Origin: Parelaphostrongylus tenuis
Taxonomy: Eukaryota > Nematoda > Chromadorea > Rhabditida > Metastrongylidae
Length of the DNA: 64,000 bases
Assembly: GCA_019055375.1 (NCBI GenBank)
Contig: JAHQIW010000461.1
Coordinates: 1-64,000 of the forward strand
Direction: 5' to 3'
This document shows, piece after piece, positions 12,470 to 24,953 of the stretch (position 1 is the stretch's first letter; each line of letters opens with the position of its first letter). Made by a program: the position numbers and the translations under genes. Below the pieces are notes generated by a model. The model saw only the letters and a list, made by a program, of their open reading frames with translations, was not told the origin of the DNA and did no database searches.

Positions 12470-12625
12470 ATTTTATTTGACCGCCTATTGCAGTGGCATG
12501 ATGTTACAAAAGTCCAGTAATGTAGAGTGGTGTACAAAAACATTACCATCAGCTAGGATGCGAACCCAGATTTCACTCTGTCTGGCAGCACGTGCTGAAC
12601 CATTGCACTACCAACGCCCGTTTTG
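12470..12625 (-). repeat. tRNA-derived SINE-like element, family 3, copy 1
   Basis: Minus strand: 'ggcgttggtagtgcaatggt' (A-box-like), 'ctgggttcgcatcc' (B-box-like), a body with 'caccactctacatta', then 'catcatgccactgcaat' and an A-rich end. The same order is found at 50.1, 58.9-59.3, 59.4 and 59.7 kb. Confidence 0.65.
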
Positions 12626-12890
12626 ATACTACTCTTCCTCGTGATCGTTATCTATCTTTGTTCTTTCATTGTTTTCGTTCGGTTGAATTGTATTTGTGTG
12701 TGGAGTCGCTTATATATCCATGTTTGAGAGCGCTGACCATTACAAGTTTGAGCGTTTTCAATATCTGGGCAGATGACTAATCGACTGATTTTGAACCTTG
12801 CTATAATAACAGTCTCTGAGAATGTTATGCGCTTTCACCATAATGTCTTCCCAACCCCGCTTATGACGTAAGCTTCAGTGTGGGGCGTAT

Positions 12891-12933
12891 AGCACTTATG
12901 AAGTGGGAGATGACTTCGAAACGTACGTATGCC
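12891..12933 (+). ncRNA. Hammerhead-ribozyme-like motif in DR copy 1
   Basis: AGCA, CUUAUGA (core with one change from CUGAUGA), a hairpin AGU...ACU, UC, GAAAC, GUACGU, A, UGCC. The cleavage-site residue is A. GCA/UGC can begin stem I and AC/GU stem III. The sister at 60584 has an intact CUGAUGA but G at the cleavage site, so a consensus of the two contains all conserved residues. Confidence 0.4.
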
Positions 12934-13239
12934 ATCGACGTAGTGACCTTGAAAGAGTTTCAAATGTTCTTACGGATCATAATTAAATTTTAAAGACATT
13001 CTTAGATGGGCATCTTTCGAATAGAAAGATGCTGATAATACGCAACTAGTTTCTCAAGATTGATAATACATAAAAGACTGAGCAGAAGTGTCTTGTTGGA
13101 GACATGGTAGTTGGTGAATTTTCACTCTACTCAAATAGATCCCTTACTCCTCTATGGTTGAAAAATCTGTAACAGACCTACTCTGCGATAAAGCCACTTG
13201 GACCGACAAGTAATCAGTATTTTCCAGATAGCTGAGATA

Positions 13240-13325
13240 GCACGGGGTTGACAATTTATAATATATTCGGCTAGCGATTTGACGTCTTCAGTTTCTTCAG
13301 AGTCAGAGTTGATGTGCAACAAGTG
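13240..13325 (-). repeat. PLE-type 3' end motif relic
   Basis: Minus strand: CUCUGAAGAAACUGAAGACGUC followed by an AT-rich stretch, resembling the CUCUGAAGAAGGC...GAAACGUC plus AT-rich tail of the intact PLE ends. The GAAA box is lost. The duplicate is at about 60940-61020. Confidence 0.4.
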
Positions 13326-13739
13326 GAGGTTTCGCAGATCAATGTGGCATCGAGTGTCACTTAGTGAAATGGAACATTGGCAATGATCTTTCTATTTAGT
13401 AAGTATCTCTTCCTATTAGAAAGATTTACTCGCCACCAACCTCAAGTTAATAACAACTCCCATGGTTAATTGGCCCGTCTTCACTAGGATGCGCTTATCG
13501 GCTCGTTTTACGCTCGTCCTTTTTTCGCCCAAATATATGACAAACATTATTCATTCGTCGAGAGGTAAGAGCGTCATATTAGAAATTGTCTGGCGCATTT
13601 CATTTCAGCATGCTGACTGAGGTTGAAACTTTAAATCATTTCCCTCAGTTATCTGATGTGAGACACTCCAATTATCAATCTTTTGACATTAATTTTGATA
13701 ATGTCAAGTGATTTTTTATCTACTGGAAGGGCAGATTTG

Positions 13740-13930
13740 CAAACAAGCAGGGTTTCTGAGGAATTTTGTATGATGGCACAAAATCACACAATACAAGACT
13801 TACTGAAATTTCGTGAAAGTACAGGAGCTCGCTCTCTTTCATATACATGGATTTGAAGAAGGCTTTTGATATAATGGAAAGAAAAGCAGTCCCAGAAGCT
13901 CCGAACAGTAGCCTCTATGGCGTGAAGTAG
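13740..13930 (+). pseudogene. LINE (RTE-like) reverse transcriptase relic in DR copy 1
   Basis: The + strand reads MDLKKAFDIMERKAV, matching RT motif A (DLKKAFD) and the following helix of RTE-type LINEs. Upstream there is a broken match to the 'EQAGFR' box. There is a stop just before the methionine and the copy lacks the rest of the RT. The duplicate at 61348-61610 preserves a longer frame in this region. Confidence 0.65.
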
Positions 13931-15140
13931 GCGAGTTTGTTTTGTTTGTTTTCAATGACGTTTCAATGAACATAAACCTTCAGCAACTATCCCGGGTCGT
14001 CGAATGTCGCAGACGGGTGCACCGGCTTACGAGTTAAGTGGCCAAAGTTGTGTTAGAATAGCTACCGTTGTTTTTGAGTTTCGAGGTCAGCCAGGCCGAA
14101 GCATTACTCAGTTGACTGCTCTTGTTGATCGGGGAAGGATAGATAACCCTGCAATTACTTGATAGCAAGGCTGTGATAATTCATGGAGTCATTTGTCATC
14201 AGCCAGGCTTTTTGCTGAAAACTTCGGACTTCTTTTCAGCCTGGAAGGCCAAGTAGATGATGAACCTTCCGCTGTAAATCGCAGTACGATCTTTGGAACA
14301 TTCGCCAGATGCGACGAAGCGTCAAGCCGTGAGGAAGCGAGAGATGAACCAGTACAAGATCTTTGCAGATGAAAGTGCCAAAGAGCGCTCTTCTTCATCT
14401 GATCTTCCAACAGGTTGCTTTGACTTGGTTGAAGTACCGATTAAATATCAGCAATGTGATTGGAAAAAGCAACCTACTGAATTGAAGAGACAGTGTGTAT
14501 TGAAATCTCCCACACTTTCAGCGAAGTCTGAGAATTTACGCCCAAGTTGTCGCGAATGTGCCATGATTTTCTCCACGTTGATTTGAAGTAATCGTTTCCG
14601 TAAGTGCAATTGGCAAATAGTTTATTCAGGTCTTCGTCTCAACCCTCGCCTTCGTCATGACTTGAAAAAAATGATTAGCCGACTACAAATCGATCTATGT
14701 TATAGCATCTTATTGAAGGGATGGGATCAGCAAAGTAGGAATAAGCAGATTGGTAGCAGTCGTGCACCGAATCAGAAAGCAAGGGTCTGGTTTGATCGCC
14801 TCTCAGTCGTTCCCTTCAGTCACTAGGTAGCGCCATAGCTCAGCAGTCTGAGAGAATCCTGGTGTTCCTCCACCAAATATGATGAGGACTTTGTAAAAAA
14901 ATTAAAATAGTTGAGTCAAGTTCATTGTTCACAAATAAGACATTCCCAATCGCTCAAACTTGATATCATGAACTTTTTATCACTTGACTATATGCAACAA
15001 AAGGGCTAAGTACATATTTAGTGTTAACAATTGTCCATGAGCTCGCCGTGGATCATCGGCATTAAGGAATTCTCAACTTAGTAAGTAGGTGTGCCTTCTC
15101 TGATGCAGAATGGAAACTGAAGACAGCGAGTTCCATGTGA

Positions 15141-15870
15141 TCGTCTTACAACACCGAAAAACAGGAAAAACGACATATGACAAATAGGCAACGGAACGTT
15201 CGTGAGTCGTGGAGAAAATTCTTCATTATGAAACGTCGGAGGGTCTAAACTTATTGTAAACGCATACGTATCCCATCTAGTGACTTCGTACAGAAACCTA
15301 TCCTCGTATCCGGCGATTCTCGTCCCAATATCCGTTTAAAAAAAGTCACTATCACTAACTACCACTCGTCATCTTGCACTGATGGTGCGAAGTAATTGAA
15401 AGCACTGAAGCTGATCAAACTTATGACAACTTGTAAGAAGCCATTCGGACTGGAAAGCCCTTTCGCACATTCGCTGTTGAAGATCTCAAAACCAGGTTAG
15501 GGTTTGTCAGCGACACTAAGTAGAGGAAAGAAAAGTTTCAAATGGGGGAAGAAATAAAACGGAGACCGACGTGTATGAATCCTGTCCGTAACAGGTTGTT
15601 CTCATGGAGATTAAGTTATAGAGAAGTTTGTCGATCAACGAGTCTCCGAAAGGTATTAATCAATGGTAAGCGACCACAATTCTACAACAAAATGGTGGTC
15701 CTCCGGCGCAGCTAGAGAGGAAGTTTCTGGAGAATCGGTGTTCAAAGAACGAATTTAACTAAAGCTGATATAACTGCGACGCACTCAATTAAGCTCATCA
15801 TGAAAAACCTACTAACACATTTACGACGATTTGACTATATTTCCAAATGTGACTGAGCAAATGAAAGATT
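15141..15870. other. Unassigned gap between DR copy 1 and the palindrome
   Basis: No gene or repeat was identified. The homology to 62.8 kb ends near 15140 and the homology to 43.7 kb starts near 15870. Confidence 0.5.
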
Positions 15871-17224
15871 TTAATTCTCTCGGCCAACTGAGTGGATTGC
15901 CAGCTTTCCTTTACCAAGTGCATATATTCAATCGATAGCCTAATTCGATCAAAAGCGATTGGTGTAAAAGGACTCAAACTCGTAAAACGCTCTTCATAGG
16001 TAAGCATTTGCAAAATCGTTTCCCGATTATTTCAAAACCTGGTGATGTTTGAAGTTCGATGACCAAACGCATCGCCTGAAGATGGTAAGCGATCGAGAAG
16101 ACTTCCACAGACATTGATTCGTTAGTTGAACCTTTTATAGATACGTAGCTATAATCCGCACAATTATGGAATTTTTTATGAAAATCTCAGCAGAAAACCC
16201 TACACAAAATTTTCATTTTAGAAACAGCTGTGTGTTAATCCTGTCTGTTCTGATGTGCATTCAATATTTGAAAAGAAATTTTGAGTAACAGTTGACTTTC
16301 TTGAATTTTTTATGATTACTAAATTTCAAACGATGGTATTTTGCAAGTAGATGTCAAGACTTTCACGATCTGACCTGCTTTCCTGCTTGCCGCCCAATGA
16401 AAAAAACTAGTAAATTAATAGTCACATCACAGCTGCTGATACGTTTTACATTATTGAAACAACCGAAATCCTTATTTATTTCATTCATTTTACACGAATC
16501 GTCATCAGATCTTATGTGAGAATTCCAAAATTTTGTCTAGTTTATTAGCACTATGGCATTCATCCTTCACAAGTGCCTTCGAATCCTACACATGTTCTGT
16601 CGGCTGCTACTTATTGATTTGATAATACTTTGTTGACTGAATAGAAGATGATCCATGTCTGCAAATCTTAGTTCGAATGGAAGGTTTTTTGTTGTTATCA
16701 AAAGACAACTTAACTCTTCGACAGTCTACGTGAAATTTTGGCCCATTCTTTGTGAAAAAATTTGTCTTTCACTTATAATTCCAATTATACAAATTGATTT
16801 CGACCAAATGGACGAAAACTGTCCATTAAACATTTTTGCTGACTTCTGAGGCGATTTGTGCTAGCGTAGAAACTTTAGAAGCTTCACTTCGATCATGCTA
16901 GCAATTTTAGAAAATTTCGACTTCCAGTATCATTGCAAGTTTGAAATTAAGCTATGCACATTGCTTATAACTTCAGGGTGGTAGAATAGAGTTCAGTAGG
17001 ACTGTGAAATTTTCAGTATGTAGTCTACATTATCTTTGAGGAAGTTATTGTTTCTCTCTCAAAATAAGAATATTATAGAGAATGTGTTCAATACTACGAT
17101 AATATCTTGAAAAGAAAATTCTGAAGTTTTTCATAATCAAATATACATCAATTTTGGCATTGTTTAATGGATAGTAACCTTTGTCATAAGAAAACAGGAC
17201 CCGATCGTCACAGCAGAATTTTTT

Positions 17225-17300
17225 TGATACCTAACGTTTCGGCGGTTATCAACCTTTCCTATACTTTCCGAGCAAGGCGAAACCCGCCGAAACGTCTGGA
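17225..17300 (+). repeat. Paired 'GCCGAAACGT' motifs, hammerhead-like relic
   Basis: A minus-strand CCGCCGAAACGUUAG and a plus-strand GGCGAAACCCGCCGAAACGUC face each other within 70 bp. The plus motif has a GGCG/CGCC hairpin before GAAAC and C at the expected cleavage position, but the CUGANGA box is corrupted (CCGAGCA). The mirrored copy at 41895-41975 has the same layout. Confidence 0.4.
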
Positions 17301-18424
17301 GTCGAAATAATTTGATTTGTTCCAGGGTCGAACTACCATTCCCTATGATCTTCCATGTGAGTGATACTTTTTTCTTCACATTTCTCGGTCGATTTTTGTT
17401 TCAAACCTCCACGCAATGTGTGCATTTCGAATTTATCTACTTTCACCGTAGTTCTGACCTGCGACGGTGGTGACACAATGATGTATGGAAGGAGACGTCC
17501 TATTGTACGTATGCACGAAGACTAAATGTGTGTTCTGCTGAGTTTCATTGATTATTTAGAGGAAGAAAACAAGCGTTCTAGTTTATGAAAACTGTCGGGT
17601 GACCCCCAAAAACAGTCGCGCTTCTGAAGAGAGTTTCTTTAGGTTAAAGGCGAGAAAGAATGATAAGCACCCCGTTCGATGGTGATAAAATTTTTTATGA
17701 TTGATAATATTAGTCCTTGTTGCGAAGAGTGTTGATTCTATAGGCGTTAGGCGTACTATTGCGAACTAGAGAAAAAGGCTGTTGAAATTGCCAAAGGCAG
17801 TTGCAAATACGCAGGGACGCGAGACTTTGCACTAGTGAACGGCAACATAAATATCGCCATCCGTCGGGGAACCGACGATAGTCACGTCTCAGGGGCGGTG
17901 AGTTGAAGTGAAAACTCTAAGTTTCATTCAAATAGTCTGCTTCAATAGAGGCATCGTTAATAATTTTAAAGGCAAAGTCAGAACTAAGTACGCTTCAGGA
18001 ATTTTTAGTACATCTTTCTCAAAGGTATTACAACACTGAAGGAATAGGTGTAAAAAAAAAGAACTAATGAATGTAATCTCTTCTGGTTCCAAGCCATATT
18101 GATGTCCCATTTTTCACTTACTAGACTGGAAGAAATATCATGAAAATATCCAATTCCTTCAGGTTAGTTTGGGTAATAGCTAATGTCTGATCTGTTTTCC
18201 TGGAAGAGTATAGCAATAAACGGTAATGCAGTGTAAACTCGGATGCAATTTATCAGATGGTTGGGAATGTGAAACAACCATTTGTTCATCAAATCTCAAA
18301 CGGTATAATATGTTGCCGATTGAGATGCGAGTTTATTTGATATCACGAATAACATATTCGAAACGACTTGACTGAATTCATGAGCAGAAATTGTATTTTC
18401 AGACGTCAGATTCAGTATCCAAGC

Positions 18425-18770
18425 TCGGATGTGCATTTTCCAACTGCAAAGAGGGAGGCTATGCATTTGTGTGCACATATGAGCAATGACTTTGCAAGAG
18501 CAACTGGTGGAGAAACGATTGATAACAGAGAATCTGACATGTTTCTAACTGACATTGTCAAGTATTAATATTTGGGTGCAGGATTGTATTAGATAACTGT
18601 CTACAAAATGAAAATGTGTATTTTCCAACTGCGCAAAATAAAGTTTTTCATTTGTGTGCACATGTAAACAACCATGCCTTGCGAAAACAGCGTGTTGAAA
18701 AACCATTGATAACAAGGAATCTTGACAAGTTACCAATTGACTTTTTCAAGTAATAATGCATATTTGGGTA
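18425..18770 (+). repeat. Two tandem CAH repeat units, left arm
   Basis: Two units of about 180 bp. Both contain 'ttttccaactgc', 'catttgtgtgcacat', 'ttgataacaagg'-like and 'ggattgtattaggtaactgtc'-like blocks. Read on the + strand they give the parallel strings FPTAKREAMHLCAHMSND and FPTAQNKVFHLCAHVNNH. I cannot tell whether the protein reading is meaningful. Other units lie at 23515-23690 (-), 32640-32830 (+), 40420-40810 (two, -), 62825-62965 (+) and, decayed, at about 35 and 58670. Confidence 0.7.
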
Positions 18771-19802
18771 CAGGATTGTGGTAGGTAACTGTCTTCAAAT
18801 TGAATACTTCGTGAAGCCCTCACTTTCCAGAATACATTTTGACATTATGATGACTCCACACACATTTCTAAAAACAGTAACATGCATGAAATTTTCTTGA
18901 TAACTTACTACTTTATATTCAGGCAATGCGTTCAAGTGTCATACTCCATGCTGCCTGCCTAGAAACTGAATCATCGGTAAAGGCAGCTATAGAAATATTC
19001 ACCTCTAATGAATACGTTTGCTGACCTGATTATCGCTATGAATTAAGCAGTCGATGGTGTAGAAAAAGTGTGATGGAGAAAAGCTTTGCAGCGAGTGAAG
19101 TGAAATGGGCAGATATTATCCATCTACCATTTACTTAGACACGACTGGACGTATATATCCAAACCGTCGTGAAAATGATCATAGTCACTTTGTATTCAGC
19201 TTAGTTATGTTAGTTGCACTGAAACGAAGTCCAGTCCCTTCCTTTCTGGTGAAAATTCCCGTAGTAAATCCGCTATTCAAAACACAATTTATTACATCAG
19301 GTGTGGTCGACGTGCGTCATGCTTATACGTATTGAGTTGTGTGTTAAACGCAGAGCATTATGTGTAGATCGATCTAGTGATGTCATGTGGGACTTCACAG
19401 TACTACGGAGTATAGTAAGCTGTGCCTTTTGAAAAAATCCATGGAGTACAAGTATTACAGTAATATCAATAATCATGATAACAATAATGACTGCGCGATA
19501 ATGATTTTATGATGTATAACGGAAACGTAATGGGGTTACCGTGACTTCTCATACATCAATTATTGAGATGTATCATAAGTTGTTAGTATGTTATCAGATC
19601 ATCAGATTGCTATTGTTTCTGAGCGGGCTTCATATAGACAGACGAGAGTAAAGGTATGATTCATTTTAAAAGTGATACTCGCTCGACTGTCGTCACTACA
19701 GTGTGGGGGATTTTGTAACGTCGCGTGCGGTGATCTAATAATTCGGCGTCGATTCCTTTATAAGCGATGGTATATCCCTGCAAGGAATTGGCGGAACCGA
19801 AT

Positions 19803-19863
19803 GGCACCGTACAAATGATGAGTCGCGAAAGGCGAAACACGTGCCTAGCACTGTACAAGTGCC
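19803..19863 (+). ncRNA. Hammerhead-ribozyme-like motif, left arm
   Basis: GGCAC opens and GUGCC closes the motif (stem I). Inside are AUGAUGA (core CUGAUGA with the first C replaced by A), GUC...GGC (stem II), GAAAC, an ACA-GUGC / GCAC-UGU stem III, and A at the cleavage position. Everything except the first core base fits a hammerhead. The same segment recurs at 36466-36528 (-) and 63911-63970 (+), each also with A in the first core position. Confidence 0.5.
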
Positions 19864-19955
19864 ATACCAGACCTCGAAAAAAAAATCGAAACATGCTATC
19901 AACGCTAATGAGATGTGAGAGTGGCAATGAATAGCCTGTAGCAACAAGTATTAGC

Positions 19956-20612
19956 TTAATACGAAAGCAGTGACGGTATCAGGCAGCGATTTTTGGAATC
20001 GTCATAACTACTATCAAAACAGGAACCACTACAATTACCACATGTTTGCCGACAGGAGAAAAGTTTATTTATTTCAGTAGCATATAAATCGGTGTCTTGA
20101 GATTTGGCAAACTCCTTAGAGTCATTTTCTGCATCCTGTTGAATGTGAAGGCGTCTTCCCTGCCGGAAGTTATTCAGATGCTTGTAGAAGTTGTAGTAGG
20201 TGTGCGTGAGGCGTGATAAATATGGAGGACGAGACAAAATCTCGCAGTCTAATTTGTTCATCTTTTGAAGCGTTCGTTGAAAGACGTGTGGTTGTCGGCA
20301 GGCTATGAGCAGACCATTACTGTGTAGTCACCACTCACTTCACACTTCCAATATGCTTCAAATGGTGAACGATCGTACACTGATCGGAGCTGGGCTTTTC
20401 TCAACATTCCGTGCAGTCTTGAGGAAATCAGCTCTCAGATGGTCAAAAGCAACTTCCCCAAGACGGTCACAACCTTCCTCATTTTCAAGCTCTCGTATCC
20501 TTCGAAAATTCTCCAAACCCGCGCTACGGGTGTTAAGAGTTGTCTCAGCTGTTTTTTGACTGAGTTAAAACTCTTGGCTTAATACTGCAGTTACTTTTGC
20601 ACCAACCATCGT
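19956..20612 (-). pseudogene. Mariner element relic, left arm
   Basis: On the minus strand the left end 'ggttggtgcaaaagtaact' (about 20590-20609) matches the terminal inverted repeat type of Hsmar1/cecropia-group mariners. It is followed by an N-terminal piece (ENEEGCDR...DHLRADFLKT) and, after an internal deletion, the C-terminal third (QRTLQKMNKLDCEIL, PPYLSRLTHTYYNFYKHLNNF, GRRLHIQQDAEN, ATEINKL). Normal mariner proteins have HDNARPH and YSPDLxPxD here. This copy has HSNGLL and YLSRLTHT, so catalytic aspartates are gone. The frame from 20261 to 19956 is open but cannot be active. I could not place the second terminal repeat. It sits beside a PLE relic at 20640 and is mirrored at 35730-36330. 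Confidence 0.8.
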
Positions 20613-20639
20613 GTTTCTTATGGTCTAGAATGAATATAA

Positions 20640-21110
20640 ATTGACAGCAAGTAAAACGTCAAAATGCTTCTATCATTTACACAGAGAGCGTCTTAGCAGC
20701 GCAGTGACCGAGTCCTTTGATATTGTTGCCCATTACACAATCGTTTCAAGTGACTCTGCATTGCGAGCCATTCACGAGCTTCTCTTAAAACACCGAGAGC
20801 AAAAAAATATGCAGCTCGTCGGCTAAACTTCATGGCACTACCAGAGGAGTATCTAAACTGCTAATTTTTTAGATGGCCTGGGAAGTAATTCACGCTAATG
20901 AGAGGTTGGTAATAAGACAGAACTGAGTGACTCTTTCGTCATCTGTTCTGAACAAAAGGAGATGAAGATATGCACTGAGTTTTTGAATGACTGGTTAGAG
21001 TGCATGAAGTTTGCTAAGAGAAACCAAAAAAGAACAGGCTTTTACAAAATCAAGCAGTCCTATTCGAATGCGGGTAGTCAACAAGTGGCCTTGAAGCTGA
21101 GTTATAAAAG
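20640..21110 (+). pseudogene. Penelope-like RT relic (motif A to past motif C), left arm
   Basis: The + strand reads TESFDIVAHYT and SSDSALRAIHELLL, matching ESFDVTALYT and SNDSALQATHELLL of the intact PLE RT. Then RWPGK-like sequence, and SFVICSEQKEMKICTEFLNDW matching CLVICSTQEELDNCFRLLNEQ, which follows the YIDD box. The catalytic YIDD is degraded and the segment between motifs B and C is deleted. It is a dead copy shared by both palindrome arms, therefore older than the palindrome. Confidence 0.75.
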
Positions 21111-21892
21111 CCGAGTTGCACGTTGTTTTACATTTATAAATTCTACACACATCTGATGGGTACTAATTCTCTATAGAATTTTCTAATGTGAAACAAAATT
21201 TCATATCGACTGTTACATCGCAGCAAACAATCCATTTTAGCAACAAAATCTGCCTTCTAATTCACTTGATATCAGCTATCGATTGAGCACTACTAATTTA
21301 ACGGGATAGGTCTCTTTAGAAAAACCAATGCCTCACGAGCACAATCCTCATGAAGCAATTGCCTGTGACAGAAATCGTATTTGAATGAAAGCTATTCTTT
21401 TCATGGATTCATTTACAAAAATTCTGCCAATGGAAATTCAGGTTTTTCTAACAAAAATAAAGTCTGTAGGATTCGAAATCTAACTATGCAATCTCAAAAA
21501 ACTATGAATCAGAAATAGTATTGCGATTGCAAAATGTCATTTTTATTCATTAGTAGAGCGTACTATGGAACTAGTTCCAAGCAACAAGCTTAGTATGAAA
21601 ATTAGGTTTTTTAATCTAACGATTGATTACAAGAACATCAGGAAGATAAGAGAAATTGTTCAATAACAAATGGAAATATATTTCGCTTTGCCAAAGATTA
21701 GGTTTTTTCCTGCAAAATTGCAAGGTTTTGTCAAGCTTCAGTAATGATTTTGCCAAAATGGTTCAGAAGGGATTCGCCTCAGTAACATTTTATCGTTTTT
21801 TGATGATAATTTTTCTTTGAGAAATGAGTTAATCCAAATCTGCATTGGAGCGCGCACCACTCTTTGTAACCTTCCGAACGGCGCGCCCAGCT

Positions 21893-21911
21893 GAGGGTCA
21901 TAATGACCCTC
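21893..21911. repeat. Perfect short palindrome, left arm
   Basis: gagggtcataatgaccctc is a 9-bp inverted repeat around one central base, embedded in a locally GC-rich patch. A nearly identical palindrome stands at the mirrored place near 34412-34430. It may be the terminus of an old DNA transposon (inference). Confidence 0.6.
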
Positions 21912-22854
21912 ACCGTCCGCAAAAGTACATTATGAATCATCTATGAGTTAGCCGCGGAGCGCCATTATCTAGATGCATTGTTTACAAAATAAAATTCTAC
22001 ATCGCTCCGATTGTCTATTGCGAACAGCTGCTGTCAACAGCTGATATGACAATCTACTGGTGAGGAATTGGCAGGAAGCATTATCAATGTGGTGAATTTG
22101 AGTTGAACAGACTTATAACCTCAGTTGGTACATCAAAAGATTCATTCAGTGTGGAGCACGTTCTCGGCACCAGGGCTCCTTAGCATGGTTGACATAGAAA
22201 TTTAGATTTATATGAGTTTCATCAAACATAGGCGCGCTAACATCTCACTCAAAATCTGTGCATTATCGGTTACTGCTGAATATAGTTGTAATGACATTGA
22301 ACGTAGTATGTTGCGCTACACAATAGAAAGCCTAACTTTTCCACATAACATTTATCCAAAGTATTTGTATCCAGTCAATTCAATAGCCGTACATCACCGG
22401 AAGAAAGACTTTTCTATGGTGAGTTGATGAGTAAGTTTAGTGGCTTCAAATGAGCAAGTTTCTTTTGTGCTGTAATTTTCGTCTTTTTCAAACATCACGG
22501 AAAGTATCATAGTGAACTTCAGGAAGGATTTTGTGTATTAACTTGTATTACTCTTACTTAGCATGTCGATGATTTATTTTTATCAAGAAAAAGCGATGTT
22601 TTCAGCAAGCCTTTTGGTCACGAGAACTAGCGCTTCGACAGTTTCGCCCTTACCACAGCCTGTAATGCTTAGATTGAGCGTAACACAGTCAGCCGCGTAG
22701 CTTCATATTCTGCCAAATATTCATGTTTAATCGCACTGAAAACAAATCTGCTAATTCATCTCACACCACAAACTCCAAGTCTTTCATACATAAGCTATCC
22801 GCGCTGAGTTTACATGGATTATAAGTGCGCCCTCTCTCATATCATATAATCAGT

Positions 22855-23500
22855 CTAATAAAATTATTCCTCCCTGCGGTTCATGTTAGAAGACATCGGA
22901 TTTTGCTGAATGCCTTGAGACTCATATGTGCTGAAGCTTATATCTCTCTTCGTGTATGGTGACTTCTGCTTCATAATCTTCGCTGTTGTGTCTCTGTATT
23001 CTGTGCGCTCATGATGGTACATTTGCTGATACAATCAACTTCGCAGATTTTACAAAAGATGGACTAAAATGCCGAGCTCAACCACTTCTCTACTCTCAGG
23101 GCTCATGGCGCATTTTGTATTTTTCATAGACGGTCCTCCAATAGACGTCAAGTTCGCTGGCGCCAGAAAGTATCTGGTGGTTTTTCAATCATTGTTATTA
23201 ATCAGCGTTCTACTGGTATACTTCTTTTTCATAATCAGAGCTATGTTGAACGGTACATTATAATATCAAGATTTCTGTTTATGGGCCTACATGAAGCAAC
23301 TGAAATGGCTATTTTACGAGCCAACCTCATGAATCCTCCTTTCCACTTTCTCCCTTCACATAGTTTGGTATTCATAGCATGTTTTCACAGGAGAACTATT
23401 CGTATGTGAAGACAAGAAGAGAGGTATTGACAGTACGCTTTTGCGATTCGGCTTTCAAAGCCACTTGAAAACTAGCCGCATTCGAATAGGTCTGTTACAA
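22855..23500 (-). pseudogene. Penelope-like element relic, C-terminal half, left arm
   Basis: Minus strand strings match the intact PLE downstream of the RT: MRLARKIAIS against VKLAREIATS, EAEVTIHEE against EIEVTILAQE, and EPQGGI (from 'gaaccgcagggaggaat') against NRREE. Frames are broken by stops, and the GIY-YIG Tyr and Arg residues are not recoverable. The mirrored copy is at 32840-33480 on the + strand. A single CAH unit (23515-23690) lies immediately upstream in the same orientation. Confidence 0.7.
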
Positions 23501-23514
23501 ACTGTATTCTAGAA

Positions 23515-23690
23515 AGTGAGCGCCCCACAAAGTTTTCAATTTGAAGACAGTTCCTTAGTGCAATCCTATATTCAGATATGCATTAATACTTACGAAAAGT
23601 GTTCATTAATTGATAACTTGTTAAAATTCTTCGTTATTAATGATTTTTTAGCAACGCTGTTCTCGTAAAGTCATGGTTGCTGTAGCTTTC
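23515..23690 (-). repeat. CAH repeat unit, left arm inner copy
   Basis: Minus strand contains 'aacaagttatcaatta', 'gcatatctg', 'ggattgcactaaggaactgtc' and 'ttcaaattgaaaactttg' in the same order as the units at 18.4-18.8 kb. The mirrored copy is at 32640-32830. Confidence 0.65.
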
Positions 23691-24953
23691 ATCTCTAAGA
23701 CGAAAATTCCGGTAATCGATCTCCTTTACTACTCTAATGTAGATATATAAGCAAATATTTTATCATTTACTTCGCATGACAGAAATGAAGGAGTGTTTTG
23801 AGTTATGTGATGAACACTCGGACTACATGAAACTTAACTGGGAAATGGAAAATGGACAGCATTGGCTTCAACTTCTTAACGTTTCCATTACCCTAAGACT
23901 TCTTCGATTTTTTTTTCGTAAACAGATCCTCCTTTTCTTATTTATACAACATTAGTATTGGAAATTCACGCTTTCATTTCCGCGGATGTACCGAAATGCA
24001 ACAAAGGGACAGAAATTTCACGAGAAATGCGAAGCAATGCTACGATTAAACACAACAAAATGGATAACATTACCGTATAGATGCTCAAAAGTAAAGGTTT
24101 TTTTTTCTGCACAAAAAGAGACTTTTCTAGCGCAACTCTGGCAGATGGAGCATTATGTAACCACCTACAGGCATGTAAAATAAGCTAAATGCTATCATAA
24201 TCTGTCATAACAAAATTCATTTTCTTTGCTTGAAAAGAAATGCTTGTCCTTCTACTCGTTTTATAGCAGCAGAATAGTGAGTTAAAAGAGAAGGCCCCGA
24301 GATTTTCAGATCCATTTGCAAAAAAGTCCTGCTTGCTTAGTTTTAGTTTCGTCGGCTGCAAAAACGCTACCCACCGCAGTTTGAACAGCGGTGATCGCAA
24401 ATGTGGTCCGTTGAAGTTGAACAGCACCTGATATTTTTATGGAAAACTTCTGTCCATATCTCAAAGAACTTAAGAACTATTCCTTTGACATTTAAGATAG
24501 TCATAATCAGATAACGAGATAACAGGAATCACAAGGTTATGAGAACATGAGACCTCTGTGTCTCTTTTTGCCAGTTTGAAAACGACCTTTGGCTCAGTTG
24601 ACCCACAAGTACTTATAGAAAACCTCCACGACCAGGGCATCTCTGCTCAAATCGTAAAGTGTCCTCGTGCTCCATCCAAGATTTTCTACGGAAGCTGACA
24701 TCATTCAATGACAAAATTGCTATCAAGTAAAATCTTCAGCAAATTGAAAAGGCTAATCAGTCTCGTTAGGATCATTTATCACAGCTCTCCAAGACGATGC
24801 AAAAGCATTAAAATAAGATAACATGGGAGAAAAGTCTATGTTAAAAATTAAACCAACCGCTTTGTTGATGGCATCGTTCTAAAATATCACTATTATAATT
24901 ACTGTTTTTCTTCTTTAAGCAAAACACGAGGTGTTATAATAAAATTTATTCAC

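Larger units (their letters stand above)
12645..15140 (+). repeat. Segmental direct repeat DR, copy 1
   Basis: From about 12645 ('tttgttctttcattgttttcg') to about 15140 this aligns in the same orientation with 59812-62825. Copy 2 carries about 0.5 kb more near 59960-60475. Shared landmarks are the hammerhead-like motif (12.9 kb), the 'caactcccatggtt' block (13.45 kb), a LINE RT relic (13.8 kb) and the MEHSPDATKRQAVRK frame (14.29 kb). Both copies have lost reading frames. A third family SINE sits just before each copy. Confidence 0.85.

Noticed and set aside
14293..14586. Host gene encoding a 97-residue protein
   Set aside because: The frame lies in the direct repeat DR; the second copy at 61977 is frame-disrupted after about 35 codons and no domain is visible.
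19661..19947. Two overlapping minus-strand frames (88 and 70 codons) as genes
   Set aside because: They run antisense through the hammerhead-like repeat segment and are not preserved in the mirrored or third copies.
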